The translations under genes and the position numbers were made by a program. This document shows positions 39,701 to 54,700 of a stretch of 64,000 bases of DNA, piece after piece. Each line of letters begins with the position of its first letter. Positions within the stretch are counted from its first letter, which is position 1. This DNA comes from Dasypus novemcinctus (Eukaryota; Chordata; Mammalia; Cingulata; Dasypodidae): NCBI RefSeq assembly GCF_030445035.2, contig NC_080680.1, positions 47,381,212 through 47,445,211 of the forward strand, in the 5' to 3' direction. The notes under the pieces are model-generated. The model was not told the DNA's origin and ran no database searches. It was given only the letters and a program-made list of their open reading frames with translations.

Positions 39701-42700
39701 CAAACTAGACATTCTTCACTAAACGTTTGGCAAATTATAACATTTTTCACATAAAACATTATCACTTTGTCCTCCACGACTATAAAGCAGGAAAATTTCA
39801 CCCTTTTTCAAAATTTCCTCTCTGATACTGAAGTTCGAGTATTATTATTATCTAAGGACAAATTATCTAGATTAGACTCCTCTGACTTTTCTGTTAGGCC
39901 ACTCCACTACCTGTAACCAAAAAGATACCTAAAAATGAGGCAGCTTAAGTCCATTTTACTACTTTATAGCACCAGCTCTAAAAAGTTTGGAGAAAAACTT
40001 GAAATCTAAAGAAAGTTCTAAATCTCACTCTAAGTATTATATTTTCATTATCTCACAGTCCTTTGAACATTATCAAAGAGCTATTGTGTTAGCATTTTTA
40101 AATATATTTTTTATTTTGCCAGTTGATGGAGTTCAGAATTTTACTCAGCCTGCAGTCATTTTTATAATCATATTAAAATTTCTAAGGCTCATTATGAATA
40201 TTTGCTCTTGTTTTTCAAAGTAAGTGCATTTCTATACTTTGAAAAAGAGAGTTTTCCAATACTGTCTCTTGGGAGAAGTATGTGGAGCTGATAAGAATGT
40301 CTGTTGATTATCAGTCTTTTCCTCACTGCCTTATACACAAGCTGAGTATAACTAATTAGGTCAACAGTAGAAAGATCAGTTGGGTTTCCTGCTGACAAGT
40401 GAAGCTGAAAACACAAGAGGTTTTCCTTTCCAGAATCTCAAACAGTTTACTCAAAACTACTCTTACCTGAAGAAACACTCTCTTTGGCTTCGGATTAGCA
40501 GGACTGGAACTATATGGGAAAAAAGTTCCACTGCACACAAGGAGGAATGTGACAGTACATACCAAAGTTAAAGTTAGCATGGTTTTTTTGGTGCTTTTGG
40601 CAAGGTAGATGAAGTTAATCTAAAACACAAAAATAGAAAAATTTTAAATACAGACCGCTGACACAAAGGTGTCTTTAACTGCGTTTATTTTAAAATAGGT
40701 ATTACCTAATAGACAATGAATAAAATTTACCAGCATGTTCTTACATATGCCAATACCCAGTAAACAAAGCACTAAATATAGGGGATTTCCATCACAAATA
40801 AGCACCTAGATAAATGTTAGATGCCTCCAATATGTCATGATGGTGCCTCTTCTGACAGCCAGGCAGAAAGGAATAGAGAGAAATGATATTATGAGCAGTG
40901 TCTCTGTGCTTAATAAGCCAAGGGAATGCAGGAAGGAGATCTATCACCAACCAAATCATTACATCGCTTTGCTTTTGATCCTATCAATGCCCTAAGATAG
41001 TTAACACTGCACAGCAGCTACCATGTAATTGTACCCAACATTATGACCTCAAGGCTTTCACTAATAACCAGTGATAAGCTTTTTTTTTGCCTTTATTTTT
41101 TTAATGTTACATTAAAAAAATATGAGGTCCCCATATACCCCCCACCCCCTTCACCCCACTCCTCCCCCCATAACAACAACCTCCTCCATCATCATGACAC
41201 ATTCATTGCACTTGGCGAATACATCTCTGAGCACCGCTGCACCTCATGGTCAATGGTCCACACCATAGCCCACACTCTCCCACAGGCCACCCAGTGGGCC
41301 ATGGGAGGACATACAATGTCCAGTAACTGTCCCTGCAGCACCACCCAGGACAACTCCAAACCCCGAAAATTACCCCACATCACATCTCTTCCTCCCACTC
41401 CCTACCCCCAGCAGCCACCATGGCCACTTTCTCCACACCAATGCCAAATTTTCTTTGATTACTAATCACAATAGTTCATGAATAGAATATCAGTAAGTCC
41501 ACTCTAATCCATACTCTATTCCTCCATCCTGTGGACCTTAGAATGAGTGTGTCCACTCCACATCTATATCAAGAGGGGGCTTAGATTCCACATGGATGCT
41601 GGATGCAATTCTCCTGCTTTCAGTTGTAGGCACTCTTGGCTCCCTGGTGTGGTGGTTGACCTTTTTCACCTCCATGTTAGCTGAGTGGGGTAAGTCCAAT
41701 AAAACAGAGTGTAGGAGTTGCAAGCTCTGTTGAGGCTCAGGGCCTGGCTATCACATGGTCAGTCCAGAGATTCAGGTCCCCTGGGTATACACTAAACCCC
41801 AGCACCAACTACAGATCCGGTTAAAGTAACAGGAGAGATTTGTGGACAAAGATCACATCTGAGTTAAGCTTAAGCAGACCCATTTCAACAAAAGTCAAAA
41901 TGCATTATGCTTTTATAATGTGCCAAAAAGTTGGATTCATCTAAACTAGCACTTAGACGCACCTTCAAGACTTTGTCTGTGGACCTACACATGCCAAAAA
42001 AAAACTGCATTACATTTAGAAACAGGCACTTTAGGTGATGAGTTAACAGATGCCAACGAAATCAAAACCAAAAATCTAAATTTGGGGGTGGTAAAAGTGA
42101 GTTGTTCAGTCTCCAGGTGGGCATCCAGAAAATCCTAAACATGCCAATATTAACTTTTTAATTGTAATGAAATAACAGGATTAAAAATCTATAAAGAACA
42201 GACACAACTCACAAAATATGTCCACAGATCCCTCCCTTTGGAGTTCTGAGGGAGACACTTCACTTTGAGAAATGACAATCTATCCGGCTCCCCTCTTTCC
42301 CTTCTCCCATTCTTTACTAGGGTTAATAAGTACAGAAGTAAAGAACAAGAATATTTTTGAGAAGCAAATCTTTTAGAGATGAAAATGAAAAATTAAGCAA
42401 ATATTCATAACCTACCATATAACTCTACTATGTAAAGTTTAAAGGATTTCCTTCTCTATTGTGGAATAATGTCCCATCCAGGGAAATCTCCAGCAAAACA
42501 GCACTGGTCTTGGATCAAAAATCTTAGGTTTGCACTCTGTGAGGACAGATATAACACAAAGTATCCCAAAACTTAAGGCAGTGAGTTAGCAAAACAAAAT
42601 TTGTCATCCTGTCTGCCTGTGTTTCTCCTAATAGTCGCAGTACTTAAAATGTGGCTTAATTAGAACATTTTCAGATCTCCTGTCAGGTAATGATGAGCTT

Positions 42701-45700
42701 TCCCGCCACTGGAAGGCTAGTAAAATTAGGTAGAGAGTCTTTTAGGTAAAAAAACAAACAAACAAACAAAAACCACTTCATTTGGATAATGCTGCAGTTA
42801 TTGTATTCTCAAGCCAGCTATTACCAATTTAAGCCTAAAGTTATCCTAAATCCTCAGTTTAAAGCAATGGTTTCCACAACCAGATTCCCTCTTCTCCAAA
42901 TCACAAGTCTCCCTCTTCTGCCTCTATGGCAGTTTGAAATTATTTTATGAATCCCAAAAAAAGAAAGATTATGTTTGTGACCTAATGCATTCCTGTGGTG
43001 TGAGACCCTTTCAACTGGACTACATCAGCGAGGCAGACTCAGGTTGAGTTTCTGCCCTCTTGCTGGGCCTGATATAAAGGCAGACACAAAGAGAAACAGA
43101 CACAAGAAAACGGAGCCACCATATCTGATACTGCCAGGTGAGAGAAAGGACTCCAGTTCTGCCCACATATGAACTTCAGGAAAGAAGCCCCCAAGAAGCT
43201 CAAATTGCTGAGGCCCAGAGAGAGATATGCCAGATAACTTGCAGCAGAACTCAGAAAGAAAGCAGAGCAGCTGAGACTGATGGAGGAGGTCTGGAAAAAG
43301 ACACGCCCTATGCCTGGTTGCCCTCAGCTGAGCTCCGGGAGATGGTAAATCCCATCTGCTAAGATAGGCAGCCATCTTGCTTCAACAGAATCAAAAGTAG
43401 CTGACTTTGGTGAGAAAGTACTTCTGATGGTGCCTCAATTTGGACATTCCACGGCCTCGGAATTGTAAGCTTTCACCCCAAACAAGTTCCCTTTTTAAAA
43501 GGCAACCCAGAGAAGATGGTGGACTAGAAAGACACAAGAATCTCTTCTTCTCCAGAAAAATAGCTAGAGGACAGGCTGAAACATCCTGGAAAAAGATATT
43601 CTAGGGTTTAGGACACAAGGCTAAGGCTGGACACCACCCAGAGGAAAGAGGGACAAAGGAGGGGAATCACAAGGCCAGAACTGTGAGTGGAAACCAGCTG
43701 ACACCCTCCCCCACACTGAAGACACTTTAGAATACTTAGGCCTCTAGGCCTGCACCTATGGACAAAGGAAGTTCCAGGGATCCACCACCCCATTAAGGGG
43801 GGGAGAGAGGGACACAGCCTAAGGCTGACTCAGTTTCTGACCCACAAATTTGGTCTGCTGTGTCTCACCAGCCCTTCCAGGCCAGGGAGAACCACTCCAT
43901 GGCTTGCCCTGAAAGCCGGCCCATGAATGGAGAAATCTGACCCTCTCAATCTAACTGGGACTGATGGTTAAGGACGCCCCTCCCCAAGAAAGGGAAGAGA
44001 GAGGGACACAGCCTAAGGCTGACTCAGATTTTGACCCACACATTTGGACTGCTGTGTCCCAGGAGCCCTTCCAGGCCAGGTGGGGTCACGCCATTGCTTG
44101 CCATGGGAGTAGGCAAGGGGCTAAAAAGATACGACCCTCCCAATCTTCTCTACTAACTGGGATTATTATTGAGGACTCAGAGGGGAGTGGAGATATTTCC
44201 TACCCAGGAAAAGGGAGGAGACTGCCAAAGAAGACTGGAGAACTATCTCTGAGAAATTTTAAATTACAAGCTTCTTAGTCTCCAAGCAGGAAGCTCTATC
44301 ACATTGATCCCGTCTCTTTTGCAAGGAACACACTCCGATGAGGCAATGAACTGAGATCTGCTGGCAGACTAAGGAAGTGCATATGAGAAGATTAAAAATA
44401 AGTAAGAAAGGCTTCTTCTGGACTTTATAGTTTCCCTCTCCAAGTCCCTAGGAATTGGGTCTGCAACCAATTACTGGGTCCAGAGCCCAGTGTTGAGCAA
44501 CTAGCAGGCACAATCCTGAAGATCCAGGTCAAGCCAAGAATAAAAAGCAGTGGTAACACACAGCTTCCCACCACTAAATCCCTACAAAAGAGAAAGAAAT
44601 TGAGCATTTGACTAAACTACATCCTAATCAGATGCCTAGTAATCAGCAAAAAATTATGAGCCATACTAAGAAAATGGAAGACATGGCCAAAGAAAAAGAA
44701 TATACAAAAGCCCCAGAAAAGAGATAGGATTTGAGAGAGCTAATTATCAAGATGCACACAAATTTCCCAAATCAAATTAATGAGTTGAAAGACAATATGA
44801 CTAATGAAGTAAATGATATTAAGACATTGAGCGAGCGCAAATAAGAACTTGAAATCCTGAAATAAAAAGTAACAGAGCTCTTGGGAATGAAAGAAACAAT
44901 AGGTGAGATGAAAAACACATTAGAGGCATATAAGAGTAGACTTGAAATGATAGAAGAATAAGTGATACCAAAGACAGAACAGATGATATTGAAGAGAGAG
45001 AAGAAAGAAAGAAAGAATGGAAAAAATTGAACAGGACTCAGGGAGTTGAATGAAAACATGAAACGCAACAACATACAAATCATGAAAGGTCCAGAAGGAG
45101 AAGAAAAGGGAAAAGAGGCAAAAAGAATATTTTAGGAAACATTAGCTGAAAATTTCCAACTCTGATGAAATAAATGAACTTAGATGTCTAAGAAGCATAC
45201 AATACTCCAACCAGAATTAATCCAAATAAACCTACTCCAAGACACATACTACTCAGAATGTCAAATGTCAAAGATAAAGAGAAAATTCTCAGAGCAGCAA
45301 GGGAGAAGCAAACCATCACATACAGGGGACGTCCAGTAGGTCTCAGTGCAGGTTTCTCATCAGAAACCTTGGAGGTGAGAAGATAGCAGTATGACGCAAT
45401 TAGGATACTGAAAGAGAAAAACTGTCAACCAAGAATTCTTTATCCAGCAAAACTGTCCTTCAAATATGAAGGTGAGTGTAAAATATTCATAAACAAACAG
45501 AAACTAAGAGTTTGGAATAAGAATCCACCTTTGCAGGAAATATTAAAGGAAACCTTAGAACCTGAAATAAAAAGACAGGAGAGAGGCCTGGAGGAGAGCG
45601 CATTAGAAAGAATACAGAAGGAATAACCGAAAGACTGAAAAAAGACAAAAATAAGATATGACATATGAAAACCAAAGAATGAAATGATGGAAGCAAATAA

Positions 45701-48700
45701 AGCATTTACAGTAATATCACGGAATCTGTATTGATTTAAACTCGCCAACCAAAAGATACTGGTTGACAGGATGAAAACATATGAGACATCTATATGTTGC
45801 TTACAAAAAACTCACCTTAGACCCAGGGACACAAACTGGCTGAAAGTGAAAGGTTGGGAAAAGATACTCCATGCAAACAGTAACCAAAAAAGAGCAGGGG
45901 AAGGCTATGCTAATATTGGACAAAACAGACTTGGGTTGCAAAAAAAGTTTTAAGAGATACAAAAGGCCATTATATATTAATAAAAGGGACAGTCCTCCAG
46001 GAAGATATAAGAGTCATAATATCTATGCATCTAACCAGGGTGCCCCAAATTACATGAGGTAAACTCTGACAAAACTAAAGGGAAAAAAGACATCTCTACA
46101 ATAATTGTTGGAAACTTCAACACCCCAATCACAATCATTAGAAAGAACAACTAGACAGATCAACAAGGAAACAGAGAACTTGAACAATATGATAAATGAG
46201 TTAGACCTAACAGACATACAGAACAAAGCATCCAAATTCAGTGAGTCATACATTCATTTCAAGCGCCCATGGATCTTTCTCCAGGATAGACCACATGTTA
46301 GGGCACAATGCAGCTCTCAATAAAGATAAAGATTGAAATTATACAAAGCACCTTCTTAGATCATAATAAAAAGTGGAAATCAATAATAGGAAAAAAGTAA
46401 ATTTGCAAATGTGTGAATGCTGAGCATCACGCTCCTAAATAATCAGTGAGTCAAAGAAGAATTTGTAAGTGAAATCAGTAAATATTTTAAGACAAATGAA
46501 AACGAGAACACAACTTATCAAAACTTATGTGATACAGCCATGGCAGTCTAAGGAGGGAAATTTTTAGCCCTAAAATGCTCACATTAAAAAAGAAGAGCTA
46601 AACTCAAATATTTAACTGAACAACTAGAGAAACTAGAAAAATAATAGCAAGCCAATCCCAATGCAAGCAGAAAGAAAGAAATAATAAAGATTAGAGCAGA
46701 AATAAATGAAATTGAGAACAAAAAAACATTACAGAAAATCAATGTAGCAGTTTGACATAATTGATGAATTCCAAAAAGAAATAATGGATGATGCTTGTAA
46801 TCTGATCTGTATCTGGGCATGACTGACTTACGATTAGGGCTTTGATTAGGCTGCATCATTAGGGCATTGATTCCCCACTCCTTGGTGGGTGGGGACTCAC
46901 AGATAAAAGGCATGGGAAAGGATAAAGTTGGAGCTTTTGATGCAAGGCCTTTTAATGTTGGAGATTGATGCTGAAGACCTGGGAAGTAAGCTCACAGAGG
47001 AAAGAGAAGCCAGGCCCAGGAAAAGAGGAACCTTGAGCCCAGAGAAAAGCAAGCCCAGGAACGTAGGAACCCAGGAAGCCTGAACCCTCACAGCCATCGG
47101 CAGCAATCTTGCTCCAAACAGACTTGGTGAGAGAAGTAATTTATGTTTTATGACCTGGTATCTGTAAGTTCCTACCCCAAATAAATACCCTTTATAAAAA
47201 CCAACCAATTTCTGGTATTTCACATCAGCACCCCTTTGGCTGAATAATACAATCCTCAAAACCAAAAGCTGGTTCTTTGTAAAGATCAATAAAATAGACA
47301 AACCCCTAACCAAACTAACAAAGAAAAAAAAAAAGAGAAAATGTAAATAAATACAACTGGAAATGAAAGGGGGAAAGTTACGACACCACAGAAATAAAAA
47401 GGATCCTAAGTGGATATTATGAGAAACTGTATGCCAACAAACTAGACAACCTAGACGAAATGGACAAATTCCTAGAAATGTACAAACAACCTACACTGAT
47501 GAACTATATAATAAATGAGTTTAGCAAAGTGGCAGGATACAAGATCAACACGCAAAAACCAGCAATGTTTTTGTACAATAGTACTGAACAATCTGAGAGG
47601 ATATCAGGAAAAAATTCCATTTACTATAGCAACCAAAAGGCTCAAATACCTACAAATTAATTTAACCAAAGGAGTACAGGACCTATATGCAGAAAACTAC
47701 AAAACATTGCTAAAAGTTTAAAAAGACCTAAACAAATGAAAAGGCATTCCATATTCATGGATTGGAATAATAAATATAGTGAAGATATCAATCCTACCCA
47801 GACTGATTTATAGATTCAATGCAATACCAAACAAAATTCCAACAGCCTACTTTACAGACTTAGAAAAGGCAATTACCAATATCACTTGGAAAGGAAAGTG
47901 CACCCAAATAGCCAAAAGCATTCTAAAAAATAAGAGCAACACGGGAGAAACTTCACTGCCTGACCTTGAAACAAATTACAAAGCTAAGTGATCAAAACAG
48001 CATGGTACTGGCATAAAGACAGACACTTTGATCTGTGGAATAGAATTGAGAATCTGGAATAAGGTCAACTTGATTTTGACAAACCTATCACGCCTATGTT
48101 AACAGGACAAAACAGTCTCTTCAACAAATGGTGCTAGGACAACTGGATATCTATAACCAAAACAAAGAAAGAGGAACCTTATCTCACTCCCTATACAAGA
48201 GTCAACTCAAAATGGATCAAAGACCTACACAGAAAAGCCAGGAACATAAAACTACTAGAAGAAAACATAGGGAAACATTTTCAAGACCTTGTAGTAGGTG
48301 GTAGTTTCTTGGACCTTATACCCAAAATAGATAAATGGGACCTCCTCAAAATTAAACACTTTTGCACTTCACAGGACTTGGTCAAAAGAGTGAAATGCCA
48401 GTCTACATAATGAGAGAAAATATTTGGAAATCACATGTCTGATAATGTTTTGATATACAGCTTTATAAAGAGATGTTAAAACTCAACAATACAAAGACAA
48501 ATGACCTGATTTAAAATGGGCAAAAGACTTGAATTGACGTTTATCCAAAGAAGAAATACATATGACAAAAAAACACATGAAAAAATGCTCAACATCACTA
48601 ATGATTAGGGAATGCAAATCAAAACTACAATGAGATATCATTTCACACCTAACAGAATGGTCATTATTAAAAAGACAGGGAACTTCAAGTGTTGGAGGAT

Positions 48701-51700
48701 GTGGAACGAACTGAACACTTATATTCACTGTTGATGGGAATGTAGAAATGGTACGGCCACTGTTAAGGACTGTTTGGCAGTTCCTAAAGAAGTTGAATAT
48801 AGACCTGTCACATGATCCAGCAATACCACTACTGTGCATATACCCAGAAGAACTGAGAGCAGTGACACAAACAGACATCTGCACTCCTATGTTCATAGTG
48901 GTGTTATTCATGATTTCCAGAAGTTGGAAACAACCCAGGTGTTCATCAACAGATGAATGGATAAACTGTTGTTCATTCACATGATGGACTATTATGCAAC
49001 TCTAAGAAGAAATGGAATCGTAAAGCATATGACAACATGGATGAACCTGGAGGACATTATGTTGAACTAAGCAAGTCAGACACAAAAGGACAAACACTGT
49101 ATGATTGCATTACTACAAACCAAATACATTGTATAACATATTGTATGACTCAAAAGAAATTTACATGTATCCAATACATGTAGTTGAGAAAAGTATGTTT
49201 TTATTCAACTGTATTCCTTTTATTTTTTAATTACTGTTTATATTTTCAATTATTAAATGTACAAAATAAAGTTTTAAAAAAAGCAAACCCACTGTGAGCA
49301 GATATGGCTCAAGCAGTTGAGTGCCTGCCTCCCACATGGGAGGCCCTGGATTCAGTTCCTGGTGTCTTTGGGGGGAAAAAAAAAAAAAGCAGACAACAAG
49401 CAAAACAAGGAGCAGACAAAAAAACACAAAAAAACAACAGGCAAAACAAATGAGCAGGGAGCGAAGTGACTCAAGCAGTTGAGCTCCAAGCAGACAACAA
49501 GGAAACAGAACGAAACAACAAAAAAAGCCAACCCATTTCTGGTACTTTGCATCGGCAGTCCTTTGGCTAACTAAAGCAGCCTCTTCCACCGATCTTCTGA
49601 AGTTTGGTAAGGGTGATAAATGAAATGGCAAATACAGAGCAAAAGAAAAGGAAAAAGAAAAGGGAATGGTCATAAAAGCGACATGTTTGGATTCCAATGT
49701 CAATCACCTTTCCAATTCTATTTCTGTTTTAAATGTTGCCTCTTATGTCACCCTAGGTTTTGAAAAGGGTGCAAAATAATATGAAGGGAAGCATGAGAAC
49801 AGACTATGAGATGTCCAATGAGTGCTGGACAACAGAGCTGTTTCTCCCTGAGAGTCTCCTCCTCTGAACCCATTCCTAACAGCTGTTCAGCCTTAGTTCT
49901 CATTTAATCAACACAACTATTAAATGAATGGCCCCAGCTGGGAGTAATACCAGGTAACCAGTCAAATGATCACCTGACAGGAATTTAATTGCTTTCTAGC
50001 AAATATATTTAATAAATCCTCAGAGACTGAAAGACAGGCTTTCAGAAGCATGCACTGTGGTTCAATTCCCCATTACCCAAGAAGAATGGGCTCCCTCTAT
50101 TAATAAGCCTCTCTCTTTAACACTGCTACACATAAATAAGAAATGATGGAGAATGATAATCAACGGCATCAAGAAGCAGCAGAGATATTTCACATTATAA
50201 TGGAAATTAAGTGAGATTTTATTTACAGGGTTCCAAGACACACTCTTCTCTCTTAAAGCTTTCCAAGCTTTCCATACTTTAGAGATGTTTTCATCTTCCA
50301 AAGCAAAAGATTCCAGGGTTCACTTTGTCCCCTTCCATAGAGTCAATGCAAAAGAGAATAAATATCCTACATTTTGGTCATATTTCCCTCAGTGACTAAA
50401 ATTTAATATATACACTGGGCGGGGGGGGGGGGGCAGTTCATAACTTAGCTGACTTTAATTAGACCCTAATCTACGGATGATGAAACTCCACTTTCTCCTT
50501 TAATCCCCACAACAGCAAACTCATCTGTTAATACATACAGAGGGTATAAAGGTTGACTAATAAAACCAAAAGAAGTAAACCCTGCAGGCAGGAAAGAATA
50601 TTTTGCAATTTTCCATCCATTATCATTATCAAAGGATTTAATCATCATCAAAGGTAAAATGGTTGGAATGCCCAGATTTCTTTTAGGACTAGTATAGTAG
50701 AGCTCAAACAATAGTGTGCCTAAGAGTTTCTCTAAGGAAGCGGATATGACACAAGCGATTAAGCTCCCACCTACAACATGTGTTGTACAACAGTTTCGGT
50801 TCCCAGTGCTTTCTGGAGAAGACATGCAAGACTGCGAGTTGGCATGATGGGCAGACACAGCAAGCTGAGAAGAGAAGAGCAAGCTGACACAAGATGACAC
50901 AACAGAGACACAAAGAGGAAAGACAATGAGAGACACAACAAACCAGGGCGTTGAGGTGGCTCAAGCAATTGCACACCTCCCTCCCACATGGAAGGTCCCA
51001 GGTTCAGTTCCTGGTGCCTCCTGAAGAGAAGACAAGCAGATACAGAGAGCACATGACAAATGGACACACAGAGAGCAGACAGTGGGCGCAAATGAGGAGG
51101 GGATTGATAAATAAATAAAACAAATCTTAAAAAAAAGTTTCTCTACAGGGTTATATATGCAAAGTCACATATACAGAGCTTTACTGGCTATTTAAAGGAC
51201 TTTGATAGATAATGTTGATGATGCATGATATTCTCCCTATCTGTGTTTAGAACCTAGCCTCCATATGAGGTGAATTTTACTGTATCAATATGAAAAAGGT
51301 CACTATCATCTCCATGGAAAAAAGAACTATAATAAACTCATAAGCTGCATTTTCTATTTGGTGCTCCATACTCAAATCTCAAGAGTTTACACCTAAGGGT
51401 ATTCAAAAAGTACTTCTTATTCTTAGGCATTCCAATGAAAAAGAGCCACAAAACAGGAAACTGCCTCCTCTAGATGAGCCCAGCCTGAGTCTAGAAGTGT
51501 GTGAAGACATGCTAAGAGCAGAACTCTGTCTGGGGCTTACTCTGACAACCAAGGGTGTGGTTTTAAACTCTGCACCTCTGTGTTTTGGAGAGTTATGAGA
51601 GAAGAGAGGAAAGTGTCGGTGGCTCAAGCAATTGAGCTCCCGTTTACCGTACTGAGACTCAGGTTCAATCCCAGGGACCTCCTGGTAAAAAAGGACAAAA

Positions 51701-54700
51701 GGTGTCCCAGACCTGTGTGGAGAAGTGCGGGCCCCCCAGGCCCTTGTGCCACAAAGAGACACACCAAAAAGACGATGCCATCAGACAGAAAAAAAAAAGA
51801 GAGAGAAGAGAAGCAGGGACATCAGAGTTTGGCTTCTTCCTACAGTAAAATGAGTAATGACAAGGCCTGTGATACTCTTTTATTACTTGGTAAATAAATA
51901 AGGCATGTTTGAGGGTCCTAAGTGTACGTCACCCAAGACGACAGACTCAACAAGTGAACTTTCACATGCTAGCAGCAAGGTAGCTGCATGACAATGGAAA
52001 AGCCTCATCAGAATTACTCTTCCTTCATTAGTTCCAACAGCACTAATAAAACTACTATGTATATATTAATATTCACCTTTAAGTAGTAAGTTCAAAACAC
52101 ACTACTAGGAATCACTCAAAAAGTTCACCAACAGGCAACCTCTACCAATTCTTACTTGGTATACATTGTACAAATACACATTTAGGAAGTCTGAAAAGCT
52201 ATTTGAAAAGAATTATTAGCAAAAGGTTTGGGATGATGGTAAGGCAAAAACAAAATAGCAACCAAAAAAAAACCACCATTCTACAGGGAAGTGGATGTGG
52301 CTCAATCGATCGGGCTCCCGTCTGCCATATGGGATACCCTGGGTTTGCTTCCCGGGGCCTCCTTGTGAGGGCAAGCTGGCCCGTGCCCATGGAGAACTGG
52401 TGCAACAAGATGACGTAACAAAGGGAGGCAAGCAGACACAGAAGAACATGCAGTGAATGGGCACAGAGAGCAGACAGCAAGCAAGCTGCAAGGGGGGGAT
52501 AAATAAAAAATAAATCTTAAAAATAAAACAAAACAAAAAAAACATTATACATTATCTTACCGTACTGAATAAATAAGATAAACAACCATTCACTACTTCT
52601 TTTGATTAAAAGGTTTCTCATTTACAGAAAACTTTTATGAATACTTATATATACTATATGTATACTACCTGCACACAACTTTATAATTACACAACACAAT
52701 TCATGGAATCTAGTATGGCTAAACTTGCCACACATCCATATTTTTAAAATGAAGAAAAACAAGAAAAAAATATTTTCCTTACAAAATAGGAAGACAGAAT
52801 CATTGTACAACCAGCCAGGATGGATGCCAGCACAACATCAGGTGGGATTTCTGAACCACTCCTCCCGAGGATAGGGGTAAACATCTCAAATACTGCCCAG
52901 ATGAGGTACAATGCATAAAGGTACGGAATAAACATCCCCAAAAAGTAAAAGGCAATAAATTTTCCTCTGGCACCTAGGGAAAAAGAGAAGGAAAGATATG
53001 AAATTCTACAATCACAGAAAGATTTTTACAATACTGGTATACCTTGGCACCTCACAGAATTTAGGTTAGAGGGGACACATGCCCTTCTGGTACATGTTAT
53101 CCAGTGATATAAGACACTTTAACTCAGAGAGGACACAATAAAAATATGAATTAAACAAAACGCATAAGCAATATATTAGCAGGTATTCACAAAGACAATA
53201 ATGAGATACAGTATAAAGTATAAGATAACAGTCTGTCTTATCTGAAATTTAAAAAAAAAGAAACAGTAACAAAAAGCCTACCCAATAAGATCAAAATAAT
53301 AAATAATCATTCCTGCAAACTTTATCTTAAATATTTTAAGGTATATTCTCATTTGTATCAAAACTAAAAATACTCTACCATGCTCCTTAAAGTCCTTGTG
53401 CACAAAAAGCTTTGTGAGCAATGGAAACGCTACCCAGACAGCACTAATAAACGCTGAGCAAAGTCCTCGATAAGTTAGAGTTATAAGAAAACCACAATGC
53501 ACGAACAGAGAGATGTCAAAAAATACTTCTCCCAGATACTGGTCACTAGCATTCTGAAAGAAAGAAAAATATACAAGGTGTTTCATTCACAGGTCATTCA
53601 TAAAACTCTTTTATTATAACCTAATTTCCATCAATCAGGAGAGCTACCTCTTGTTTGAAGCAGAGCCTACCCTTTAAACTTTAAACACTGACAAAGCTAC
53701 CCCCTATCATGAAGTAATAAATTCAAATTGCTGCAGAGGAAAGAATATTACAGGATAGAGTGAAAACAATACTTGTAGCTAATCTGCACTCTTCCTCCAC
53801 AGGGCTAAAAACAACCTTTGGGAAATGTTCCAAAATAGATACTATCCTTGTGGAAGGCTGTTAGGGTACAGTCTTTCAGAGCTCTGTTCTAATCCCTGGC
53901 AGAAGAAACAGCTGTGGGGGGAGGGACGACTCTGGCATACACTGGCTGTCTGAAAATAATGGAGGTAAGAAAGATTTCCCCCTCTAATTCACCTAGAAAA
54001 TATCTATTTCACTGTCATTCATTTCTAGTCCTATTTTTTCATTACTTATTTTTTATTTTATTTTTATCAAATTTACACAGTTGAAACAATAGCATTATTC
54101 TCAATCATCACTGATAATTTTGGAACCCTGTCTCCTTTCCCTCTTTTTCCTTAACAATGTGTCTTTAACACACATGCATGCTTTCAGAATCTGCACTGAC
54201 AACACGTAGGTAAGAAGAAAAAAGTAAAGGAAAACTGAAGATAAAAATCAGCTTTAAGTTCAGTATCTTTCAGGCAACAAAACTGTGTGTTAGTGCTGTG
54301 TGTCAGACACTGCCTAAGCACAGGGGATAAAGCAATGAACAAAACAATCCCTGCCCTCTTAGTGTTTATAATTCAGTGGAGAACAGAGATATGAAAACAA
54401 CATGAATAACTAGGTAAGCCCAGAGAGGGATGGCAGAAATCAAGAATAATTACAAAAACAGCATGTTCAGCAGCAGCAAGAAGGTTGTACTCCAACAACT
54501 GCTTTGCTGTCACCATCACCACAAACACTGCTTATGGTGATGGCCCAGAATTCATAACCTCTTTTGAATTCTGCAGTGCAACCCTCAGAATACGAAAACT
54601 TCCTGAAATTAACATAACTCTCAGAGCTAATTCTCTGTAAAAATGTAGAATACTTTTGATAACTCAAAAAGCCAAATGCAATCGCTCCCAGGAAACAACA

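Larger units (their letters stand above)
43510..49276 (+). mobile_element. Near full-length L1 lacking the reverse-transcriptase core
   Basis: 5' UTR 43510-44600 with a tandem duplication, ORF1 about 44640-45560, ORF2 about 45720-48990, 3' UTR and A tail to 49276. ORF2 jumps from the sequence before the reverse-transcriptase domain ([12 protein letters not shown] at 47460) directly to [11 protein letters not shown] at 47518, so about 800 bp including the catalytic Asp pair are missing. Flanks AAAAGGCAACCCA (43497-43509) and AAAAAGCAAACCCA (49278-49291) are the target duplication in the LTR. It also carries a solo LTR at 46743-47251. Confidence 0.8.
42927..49578 (+). repeat. Solo LTR (MaLR/ERVL-like), split by an L1
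   Basis: The left part 42927-43509 starts TGGCAGTTTGAAAT. The right part 49536-49578 is 'tttctggtactttgc'...'ggctaactaaagca', the usual LTR end. Flanks GCCTCT (42920-42925 and 49579-49584) agree. Everything between 43510 and 49535 is a later insertion. It is a different subfamily from the LTRs at 6314 and 46743. Confidence 0.7.

Noticed and set aside
41043-41465. 140-codon frame rich in Pro and His
   Set aside because: It is the antisense of a G-rich L1 3' end (41083-41870).
43138-43362. Frame that looks protein-like (Glu/Ala/Arg-rich)
   Set aside because: It lies inside the LTR 42927-43509, with no match to a known protein and no homologous frame in related LTRs.
50417-50433. Poly-G run as a G-quadruplex regulator
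   Set aside because: A single homopolymer in an intron without nearby promoter features; length may also be uncertain in sequencing.
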